33,563 bases of DNA from 4572-123 sp002084545 (lineage in GTDB: Bacteria > Desulfobacterota > Desulfobacteria > Desulfobacterales > 4572-123). This document shows positions 25,366 through 32,322 of the stretch, piece by piece. The stretch spans positions 1-33,563 of the forward strand of contig JAOZSJ010000030.1 of NCBI GenBank assembly GCA_029939715.1, read 5' to 3'. A program made the position numbers and the translations under genes. Below the pieces are notes generated by a model. That model saw nothing but the letters and a program-made list of their open reading frames with translations. It did not search any database and was not told the DNA's origin. Position 1 is the stretch's first letter. Each line of letters starts with the position of its first letter.

Positions 25366-26349
25366 ATGGACGTTCATGAAAGTATTTTAGAATGCATTGG
25401 CAATACACCAATGGTCCGCATTAATCGAATCGCAAAAGGCGTAGACGCCAACATAATGGTCAAATGTGAGTTTCTCAATCCAAGCGGGAGCATGAAAGAC
25501 CGGATGGCATTAAAAATGATTGAGAGTGCCGAAAAAGAAGGCAAACTGAAAGAGGGCGGAGTTGTAACGGAGTCAAGCACCGGTAATACGGCGACCGCAC
25601 TTTCTTTTGTGAGTGCGGCCAAAGGCTACAAATCGGTTATGCATATGCCGAAAGGCTGGATACCGGAAGATAAGAGAAAAATGATCAAAGCCTATGGAGC
25701 GGAAGTTATCGAAGTTGATCCGGGAAAAGAGATTCTCGATGAATTGGAAGGAAAAAGCGTTCACGGGGGAGTCGTGGAGATTATTCCACGGATTAAAGCT
25801 CTTGAGCTGGAAGAAAATAATGAGAACGTCTGGTGGGCAAGACAGGCCATGAATCCGGATAATGTTTTAGCTCATAAGGAAACAACCGGCAAAGAAATTG
25901 TCGAACAAACCGATGGAAAAATTGACGCCTTTGTCTGTGCCGTGGGAACGGGAGGAACATTGCTTGGCGTTAGTGAAGCATTACTGGAAGCTAATCCCGA
26001 TGTGAAAATTTATGCTGTCGAGCCTTCCAGTTCGTCACTGTTTCAAATGGCTCCGGAGATAAAATTCTATATGGAAAAATATGGTGTTCCCGGGGTGGCC
26101 GGCTTGCTTGTCAACAAGATTGAGGAAGCGGGATTTATTGAAAAAGCATTTTTAGTAAAAGATGAAGATGCCATCTCCATGGCCCACCGGTTGTGTGAGG
26201 AGGAGGGGCTGTTTTGCGGCATGTCGGCCGGTGCAAATGTCCATGTGTGTATGGAGATTGCTAAGGAACTCGGCCCGGGAAAAAATATCGTTACGATTTT
26301 GGCCGACAATAGATACCGCTATCTGGTTTCCGAACATTTTACGACATGA
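25366..26349 (+). CDS. Beta-family (fold type II) PLP enzyme, cysteine-synthase-like
   Basis: This 327-residue enzyme has the cysteine synthase fold. The PLP lysine is Lys44 in NPSGSMKDR, the substrate loop is SSTGNTAT (71-78), the phosphate-binding loop is GTGGT (194-198), and the pyridine-N serine is about Ser287 (GMSAGAN). The substrate loop resembles threonine-synthase types as much as CysK. Family members carry out beta-elimination or beta-replacement on amino acids. As first gene of a demethylation operon it may be a lyase or synthase acting on an amino-acid-like substrate rather than housekeeping cysteine synthase. AAAGGAG precedes the ATG. The exact reaction is not known. Confidence 0.85.
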   Translation: MDVHESILECIGNTPMVRINRIAKGVDANIMVKCEFLNPSGSMKDRMALKMIESAEKEGKLKEGGVVTESSTGNTATALSFVSAAKGYKSVMHMPKGWIPEDKRKMIKAYGAEVIEVDPGKEILDELEGKSVHGGVVEIIPRIKALELEENNENVWWARQAMNPDNVLAHKETTGKEIVEQTDGKIDAFVCAVGTGGTLLGVSEALLEANPDVKIYAVEPSSSSLFQMAPEIKFYMEKYGVPGVAGLLVNKIEEAGFIEKAFLVKDEDAISMAHRLCEEEGLFCGMSAGANVHVCMEIAKELGPGKNIVTILADNRYRYLVSEHFTT

Positions 26350-26369
26350 TTTCAAAATAAGGAGGTACT

Positions 26370-27563
26370 ATGCTGCTCAATAAAGATCGAGCCTTCGATA
26401 TAATGGAAAAATATAACATTGAAGCTATCATAGCCTCGATGCCGGAAAATGTGACATATTTAACCGATTTCTGGAGTCTTACCCACCGTTTGATAAAGGC
26501 AACTCAAAATTTTGCCGTATTTACCCGAAAGCGGGATTTAGATCCTTTTATCATTACGTCGGCAGGCGATATGGATCTTGCGGCAGACCAGGAAGAGTGC
26601 CGGACGGAAAATTTTCTGACCTTTGGGACATTTTACGTGGAGCGCCCCGCCGAGGCAATTCTCAGTAACACGGAAGAGCGTTATCAAAGACTTCTGGATT
26701 TATCAAAACCGAAAAAGGACGCTGTAACGGCATTGACGGAATGCCTGGAGGACATCGGCGTAACCAGGGGCAGGGTCGCCGTTGATGAAGGTAATATTAC
26801 ACCGGATGCATATAACACGCTAAATAAAAGATTTCCGGAAGTTGAATTTATTCCAGGATATCAAATTTTAAGAGAGATACGTCTGATTAAGACGCAGGAT
26901 GAAGTAAACAGACTGGAGCGTTCTTCCGAAATTATAGAACTGGGAATCAGGAATGCGATAAAGGCCATTTGCGAAGGCGCCACTGAATTTGAAATATCGC
27001 AGGCACTGTTGAAAAAGGTTATTGAAAATGGCGCTGTATCGTCATGGCCGGCTGTCGGGGTTGGTCTGCGAGGCGGCCTTTCTAATGTAATTCCAGCTCC
27101 ATATCCGGTAAAAAATGGTGATCTCATCCGCTTTGATGTAGGCTGTGTTTACAAATATTACAATTCGGATTGTGCGCGTACTGTTGTTCTGGGAAAAGCC
27201 GGCGAAAAACAGCAAGCCTATCATCATGCCATTAAAAGCGGCCTCGAAAAGGCGCTGGATATCATACGCCCCGGTGTACGTGTCTCGGAAATATTCAAGA
27301 CGGCCGTTCAGGGTGTCAGAGATGCGGGCCTTCCACATTATCGCAGGCATCATGTCGGCCACGGCATCGGTATTGAGCCTTATGAACCGCCGTTCCTGAC
27401 GGAAACATCCCAGGAAATTCTTGAAGAGGGAATGGTTGTAAATGTGGAAACGCCCTACTATGAAATGGGATTGGGGGGAATTCAGCTGGAAGATACCATC
27501 ATGGTGACTGCTGACGGCTATCGGCCGTTCACCAAATCGTCCCGTGATTTGCAGGTTGTATGA
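26370..27563 (+). CDS. M24 family metallopeptidase (Xaa-Pro dipeptidase-like)
   Basis: This 397-residue protein has a creatinase-type N-terminal domain (about 1-165) and a C-terminal pita-bread domain. All five metal ligands of an active M24 hydrolase are present: Asp256 and Asp267 (RFDVG...NSDCAR), His331 (GHGIG), Glu360 (NVETP) and Glu374 (QLEDT). True creatinases lack this metal site, so this is more likely a dipeptidase or aminopeptidase P-like enzyme. Such enzymes cleave imide bonds to proline and could in principle cleave bonds to N-methyl residues. AAGGAGG precedes the ATG, 20 bases after the PLP gene. Confidence 0.88.
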   Translation: MLLNKDRAFDIMEKYNIEAIIASMPENVTYLTDFWSLTHRLIKATQNFAVFTRKRDLDPFIITSAGDMDLAADQEECRTENFLTFGTFYVERPAEAILSNTEERYQRLLDLSKPKKDAVTALTECLEDIGVTRGRVAVDEGNITPDAYNTLNKRFPEVEFIPGYQILREIRLIKTQDEVNRLERSSEIIELGIRNAIKAICEGATEFEISQALLKKVIENGAVSSWPAVGVGLRGGLSNVIPAPYPVKNGDLIRFDVGCVYKYYNSDCARTVVLGKAGEKQQAYHHAIKSGLEKALDIIRPGVRVSEIFKTAVQGVRDAGLPHYRRHHVGHGIGIEPYEPPFLTETSQEILEEGMVVNVETPYYEMGLGGIQLEDTIMVTADGYRPFTKSSRDLQVV

Positions 27564-27598
27564 AACAGATAAAAAATTAACCATGATCGGGGGGCCTG

Positions 27599-28252
27599 AT
27601 GAGTGAAGAAAAAATACTTATAGATTTAAAAGATGCAATTATAGAACTGGATGATGAAAAGGTTGTCGAAGCTGCCAGAAACCTGATCGACCAGGGACTT
27701 CATCCCCTGGCCGGCATTGAGAAAGGACTGTCTCCGGGTATGACAGTCATAGGTGACCGGTTCAATATGGGTGAATGCTTCCTGCCGGAGTTGATACGCG
27801 CCGGCAACACCTTCAACGCCGGGATGAAGGTGCTGGAACCCGAGATCCTGAAGCTTGGAGAGAATCAGAGCCAGGCAGGGGTTGTCGTTCTGGGAACAGT
27901 TACAGGCGATGTTCACAAAATCGGTAAAGAGATACTGGCGATGCTGTTAAAGACGCGGGGTTTTGTAGTTCATAATCTTGGTGAAGATGTTTCCTTGTCC
28001 ACATTTGTGAGCAAGGCGGAGGAATTAAATGCCGATATTATCGGGATGTCGGCCCTGTTGACGACCACCATGCCTGCCCAGAAGGAAGTGATAGATTTTT
28101 TGAAAGAAAAAGGGATACGCGATAATTTTCTCGTTATGATTGGAGGCGGTCCCGTCAATCAGGAATGGTCCGATGAAATAGGGGCCGACGGTTATGCCGA
28201 GACCGCTGAAGAGGCGGTTCGGCTGGCACTGAAGCTTGTTGATGCAAAATAG
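27599..28252 (+). CDS. Methyltransferase corrinoid protein (MtmC/MtbC/MttC-like)
   Basis: This 217-residue protein carries the methyl group on cob(I)alamin between two methyltransferases. It has an N-terminal helical cap (about 1-90) and a Rossmann-like B12 domain with DVHKIGK (104-110), where His106 is the lower cobalt ligand. It also has the conserved SALLTTTMP (151-159) and the GGGPVN loop near 182 that holds the nucleotide tail. Size and order match the corrinoid partners of methylamine and betaine methyltransferases. It lies 60 bases before the MtmB-like gene, whose partner it should be. The Shine-Dalgarno region is a G-rich run before the ATG. Confidence 0.93.
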   Translation: MSEEKILIDLKDAIIELDDEKVVEAARNLIDQGLHPLAGIEKGLSPGMTVIGDRFNMGECFLPELIRAGNTFNAGMKVLEPEILKLGENQSQAGVVVLGTVTGDVHKIGKEILAMLLKTRGFVVHNLGEDVSLSTFVSKAEELNADIIGMSALLTTTMPAQKEVIDFLKEKGIRDNFLVMIGGGPVNQEWSDEIGADGYAETAEEAVRLALKLVDAK

Positions 28253-28312
28253 AGCGATTAGCAATTAGCACAATAATTTCGATATATTACCAAAAATCAA
28301 GGAGATAAATTC

Positions 28313-29680
28313 ATGCTCGGTTTTTATGAGGTTTTTTACAGATTCATGGAAGGCCCGCACGTTGCTGAAATGGATTACGATCTGGATTTTGACCAAAAAT
28401 TGAGAGATACCGTTAAAAAATACGGCATTAAATATGATCCGGAAAACCCGATCCCCAATGATGATCAGATGGCGGATAATGTGTTTGCCGCCGGTTTAGA
28501 GTTCTATGAAAAAATAGGTAGTTACTGCATAGATACTTTGCGTGTGGCAAGGTTTTCAAAAGAGGAAATTATTCAAGCCCTTGCCGAGGCGCCCAAAGAA
28601 CCCGTGTTCGGCAGAGATAAGGATGCTAAAAAACTGGTCGCCCGACCTCCCGAAAGCAATAAGCCGCCCTGGTTTTTCATTGGGGCGGCAGGGGCGGCGG
28701 TGACGGATGAACGGGTGTTGTCCGCCATTGTGGAAGGCTATGGACTGGTGCCTCACGGAGATTCTATTACGACACCGTCAATCACAAAAATTAACGGCAG
28801 GCCCATTATTGCCAAAACACCTTTAGAGATCCTGGGGGCAATAAGAACAGTGGAGGTTTCCAAGGCAGCCTTGCGAAAAGCGGGAAGAGCCGGGATGCCG
28901 ATCATGAATGCCATTTCGACGGCAACCACCGACGCCGCCAAGATTGCCGGCAGTCAGTTCGGTCTGAATCCGTCGGACGGATTGATGGTGGGGTCAATGT
29001 CCGAGCTGAAGATGGATTTTCAGCGATTGAACGAAATTGCATATGCATTGCATTCCGGAAGTAATATCGTAGCGGAATCCGGTCCCCTGCTGGGGGGTTA
29101 TTGCGGTGGTCCGGAAGGGGTTGCCGTGGCTAATGTGGCCTATCATCTGCAGGGAATTCTGGTGCAGCGCGGATCTGTCCATTTTACTTTTCCCATCCAT
29201 TTCAAGTTCTCTTCCAATACATCCAGAAATACCATGTGGGCAACCAGTATAAGCAATCAGGCAATATCGCGAAACAGCAGACTCCCTCTTCTTACTTCCG
29301 GAATTTTAGCTTCAGGCCCGGGTACCAAGATGTGTTTTTACGAAAATGCCGCCAGAACCATAGCAACATGCGTATCCGGTGGTGGGATACTGGCGGTGGG
29401 TGTTGCGAAAAATGTCCAGACCGATCACCTGACGCCGTGGGATCCGAAGTTTTCGGTTGAGATAGCGCTTGCAACCCTTGGCATGAAGCGAGACGATGCC
29501 AATGAAATCGTCAAAGATCTTTTGAGTAAATATGAATCGAAAATTCCGGATGCACCTGTTGGGAAAAGTTTTCAGGAGCTATTCAATATTGAAACCCTGG
29601 AGCCCGGAGCTGAATATCGTGACCTTTATTATAAAATGAAAGATGAAATGACAACATACGGTCTCAAGTTTGCAACCTGA
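28313..29680 (+). CDS. MtmB-family corrinoid methyltransferase lacking pyrrolysine
   Basis: The 455-residue protein aligns along its length to my recollection of Methanosarcina monomethylamine methyltransferase MtmB (458 residues). Shared landmarks are KYGI...IP.DD.M, YCIDT.R, KTPLEILGA, KAGRAGM, SELKMDF, GPLLGGYCGG, GPGTKMC and APVGKSFQE. The enzyme would move a methyl group from an amine to the corrinoid protein encoded just upstream. MtmB uses pyrrolysine at position 202, read from an in-frame TAG. Here the aligned residue is Met198, an ATG at 28904-28906. Other Pyl-pocket residues also differ: Glu229 becomes Met225, and Gln333 and Tyr335 become Ser and Ile, while Glu259 is kept as Glu255. 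Monomethylamine is thus an unlikely substrate. AAGGAGATAAATTC precedes the ATG. Confidence 0.88.
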   Translation: MLGFYEVFYRFMEGPHVAEMDYDLDFDQKLRDTVKKYGIKYDPENPIPNDDQMADNVFAAGLEFYEKIGSYCIDTLRVARFSKEEIIQALAEAPKEPVFGRDKDAKKLVARPPESNKPPWFFIGAAGAAVTDERVLSAIVEGYGLVPHGDSITTPSITKINGRPIIAKTPLEILGAIRTVEVSKAALRKAGRAGMPIMNAISTATTDAAKIAGSQFGLNPSDGLMVGSMSELKMDFQRLNEIAYALHSGSNIVAESGPLLGGYCGGPEGVAVANVAYHLQGILVQRGSVHFTFPIHFKFSSNTSRNTMWATSISNQAISRNSRLPLLTSGILASGPGTKMCFYENAARTIATCVSGGGILAVGVAKNVQTDHLTPWDPKFSVEIALATLGMKRDDANEIVKDLLSKYESKIPDAPVGKSFQELFNIETLEPGAEYRDLYYKMKDEMTTYGLKFAT

Positions 29681-29721
29681 TTGACGATACGCGCATTTTT
29701 TTAAAATGACAAAGGAAAAGC

Positions 29722-30531
29722 ATGAACCGGAAGTCTGCAATCGAAAAAAATATTGCTGAAATGACCCCGGGTGAGTTTCGGGTCCTTGCCAGACGTAATG
29801 AATGGAGCGCTGTCACTGGAGATGCCTGTCCGGGGTATGCTCAGGCAAATCTGGTTATCGTTCCAAAAGCGTTTGCCTTTGAGTTCCTCCTGTTCTGCAA
29901 TCGTAATCCGGGACCCTGTCCGGTCATTGAGGTCACCAACCCTGGAGAATATCGTTCCAGGTTTACAGCGCCGGAAGCGGATCTCCGGACTGACCTGCCC
30001 AGGTATCGGGTTTTCAAAAGCGGCAGGATAATTGATGAGCCCTTCGATATCATAAATTACTGGGATGAGAATCTGGTTGCATTCCTTTTGGGTTGCAGCT
30101 GGAATTTTGATTCGGGCCTTCGTGCGGCAAATGTTCAATACCGCTATATCGGTGATCACTCCACAAACATTGAATGCGTTTCGGCCGGCAGCTTCCATGG
30201 AACCATGGTCGTGACAACCCGTGCTTTCAAATCCAGTCATGACGCTGTCCGTGCCATCCAGATCACGTCTCGAAATCCGGCCGCCCATGGGCCGCCGGTT
30301 AATATCGGGAATCCGGAAGATATAGGAATAAAGGATATATATCACCCCGATATGTTCTCTTCTCATGAGCATATTAAGTCCATAGGACCGAATGAAATTA
30401 TCATGAGCTGGGCATGCGGAATTACACCGCAGACAGTTGCATTGACAAGTAAGATACCGTTTCTGATTTCCCATTATCCGGGGCATATGTTTGTAACGGA
30501 TAAACTGTCTGAGGAGTTAACTGTTTTGTGA
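29722..30531 (+). CDS. DUF1445 / D-glutamate cyclase-like hydro-lyase
   Basis: This 269-residue protein matches the DUF1445 (YcsI) family, often annotated as putative hydro-lyase and related to the mammalian D-glutamate cyclase that forms 5-oxo-D-proline. Visible signatures are CPGYAQANLVIVP near the N-terminus, LGCSWNFDSGL, AAHGPPVNIGNPEDIGI, and SWACGITPQTVAL near the C-terminus. It lies in the operon between the methyltransferase and the binding protein, so it may process the carbon skeleton left after demethylation or prepare the substrate. That is inference. AAAGGAAAAGC precedes the ATG. Confidence 0.85.
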   Translation: MNRKSAIEKNIAEMTPGEFRVLARRNEWSAVTGDACPGYAQANLVIVPKAFAFEFLLFCNRNPGPCPVIEVTNPGEYRSRFTAPEADLRTDLPRYRVFKSGRIIDEPFDIINYWDENLVAFLLGCSWNFDSGLRAANVQYRYIGDHSTNIECVSAGSFHGTMVVTTRAFKSSHDAVRAIQITSRNPAAHGPPVNIGNPEDIGIKDIYHPDMFSSHEHIKSIGPNEIIMSWACGITPQTVALTSKIPFLISHYPGHMFVTDKLSEELTVL

Positions 30532-30580
30532 GAGGACAGCATACATAATATCAACCAGCAAAAAAGAGGAGAAAATTAAA

Positions 30581-32173
30581 ATGTCTACATTACAAAAACT
30601 TGAAAAAATGTTCACCCATGGGAAGATCAGCCGTCGCGAATTTATTACCCGGGTGTCTGCATTGGGCCTGGCCGCTGCAATTTCCCCTGCATTTTTAACG
30701 ACTCCTGTACATGCCGCAAGTCCGAAAAAAGGCGGCCGTCTGCGTATTGCCTGTACGGGCGGGTCCACAACCGACTCCCTGGATCCTGGAAAACTTACTT
30801 CCCAGTATAATCAGGTCCTTAACTTTCAACTGCGTAACTGTCTGGTTGAGATAGATCAAAATTCCAACGCAATTCCCGAGCTGGCTGAAAGCTGGGAACC
30901 ATCACCGGATGCCGTCAAGTGGGTATTTAATATCCGTCAAGGTGTTGAATTTCATAATGGAAAAACTTTGGACGCCGATGATGTCGTTTATACAATGAAT
31001 TATCACCGCGCTGAAAATTCAAAATCAGGTGCCAAGGGACTTCTTGACCCGGTTGAAGATATCAGGGCTGATGGAAAGCACGCCGTTGTATTTACCTTGA
31101 AAAGCGGCAACGCGGATTTTCCCGCTATTCTGGCGGACTACCATTTGACTATTTTTGCTGACGGTACAAAGGGGCTTGAATTTGAAAAAGGCATCGGCAC
31201 GGGCGGATATATTCTTAAGTCCTGGGAGCCGGGAGTGAATTCGCTGACCATAAGAAACCCTAATTATTGGAAAACCGGCCGGGCTCACTTTGATGAAGTA
31301 GAAATGCTCAGTATTGTAGACACCAATGCCAGGACAAACGCACTGAGGTCAGGGCAGATAGATGTTATGGACCGTCCTGACCTTAAGACGATTCATTTAT
31401 TTAAAAAACTCAAAAGCATTCAGGTCATAAACAAAACAAGCGGGAGCCACAGCACTATTCCCATGCTGTTTAACAAACCACCCTATCACATCAACGACGT
31501 ACGACTGGGTCTAAAATATGCACTTGACCGTGAAGAGCAGGTAAAAAAAGTATTAATGGGATATGGTTCAGTGGGCAATGATCATCCTATCGGTTCCAGC
31601 ATAAAATACCATGCTGCCAAATTGCCACAAAGAGCCTACGATCCCGATAAAGCCAAATTTCATATGAAAAAGGCCGGGATGCTGGATCATACCTTTAAGC
31701 TTCATACAGCAGATTCAGCCTTTGGGGGAGCAGTCGATTCAGCGCTTTTATACCAGCAAAGTGCCGCTAAAGCCGGTATAAAGATTCAGGTGGTAAAAGA
31801 GCCAAGTGATGGATACTGGAGTAATGTCTGGATGAAAAAACCCTGGTGCATGAGTTACTGGAGCGCCCGTCCAACCGCGGATTTGATGTTTACCACTTGT
31901 TACGCGGCGGATGCCAACTGGAATGAAACCTTCTGGAAGAATGAGCGCTTTAACAAATTGCTTGTAGAGGCACGCGCGGAACTGGATGAAAAAAAACGTG
32001 CCGAGATGTATTATGAAACACAAAAAATTGTTAAGGATCAGGGGGCAACCGTAGTACCCATGTTTTCCGATATCGTTGTGGTTGCAAGCACTAAAATCGC
32101 GTATGATAATTTTGGCGCGGGTTTGGATCTGGACGATGCCAGGGGGCCTGAACGCTGGTGGTTTAAATCCTAA
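30581..32173 (+). CDS. Family 5 extracellular solute-binding protein (DppA/OppA/NikA-like), Tat signal
   Basis: This 530-residue periplasmic binding protein has an N-terminal signal with the twin-arginine motif SRREFI (17-22), a hydrophobic stretch, and a likely cleavage after VHA at residue 45. The mature part begins KKGGRLRIA and shows family landmarks LAESWEPSPDAVKWVFNIRQGVEFHNGKTLDADDVVYTM and the C-terminal ATVVPMFSDIVVVAS. Members bind peptides, opines, nickel chelates and other amino-acid-like compounds. No permease or ATPase gene is next to it, since the operon ends in a terminator. It must use transporter parts encoded elsewhere or upstream of the gap. AGAGGAG precedes the ATG. Confidence 0.92.
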   Translation: MSTLQKLEKMFTHGKISRREFITRVSALGLAAAISPAFLTTPVHAASPKKGGRLRIACTGGSTTDSLDPGKLTSQYNQVLNFQLRNCLVEIDQNSNAIPELAESWEPSPDAVKWVFNIRQGVEFHNGKTLDADDVVYTMNYHRAENSKSGAKGLLDPVEDIRADGKHAVVFTLKSGNADFPAILADYHLTIFADGTKGLEFEKGIGTGGYILKSWEPGVNSLTIRNPNYWKTGRAHFDEVEMLSIVDTNARTNALRSGQIDVMDRPDLKTIHLFKKLKSIQVINKTSGSHSTIPMLFNKPPYHINDVRLGLKYALDREEQVKKVLMGYGSVGNDHPIGSSIKYHAAKLPQRAYDPDKAKFHMKKAGMLDHTFKLHTADSAFGGAVDSALLYQQSAAKAGIKIQVVKEPSDGYWSNVWMKKPWCMSYWSARPTADLMFTTCYAADANWNETFWKNERFNKLLVEARAELDEKKRAEMYYETQKIVKDQGATVVPMFSDIVVVASTKIAYDNFGAGLDLDDARGPERWWFKS

Positions 32174-32203
32174 TTGAATTTTTGCGGTGCATCTGCTGAA
32201 GAA

Positions 32204-32252
32204 TCTCCCTGAGCCCTTCTTTTTTTAAAGGAGGACAGGGAGAGTTTCTTTT
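32204..32252 (+). terminator. Rho-independent terminator after the methyltransferase operon
   Basis: TCTCCCTG (32204-32211) pairs exactly with CAGGGAGA (32236-32243). An inner CCTT/AAGG pairing follows, and the stem is followed by GTTTCTTTT. It lies 30 bases after the binding protein gene and separates the operon from glyA. Confidence 0.75.
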
Positions 32253-32322
32253 GTTGATAAATTATTGCTCATAGCTTAGGAAAACAATCAGCTCCTTTTA
32301 AAGGCTAAAAGAGAAAACAATT

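Noticed and set aside
26370..27563. Creatinase (creatine amidinohydrolase)
   Set aside because: Creatinase lacks the dinuclear metal site. This protein keeps Asp256, Asp267, His331, Glu360 and Glu374, so a metallopeptidase is more likely.
28313..29680. Assignment to trimethylamine methyltransferase MttB, or a hidden pyrrolysine TAG
   Set aside because: Landmarks such as GPGTKMC, GGYCGG and the C-terminal APVGKSFQE fit MtmB and not MttB. The frame has no internal TAG, and the aligned Pyl position is an ATG codon.
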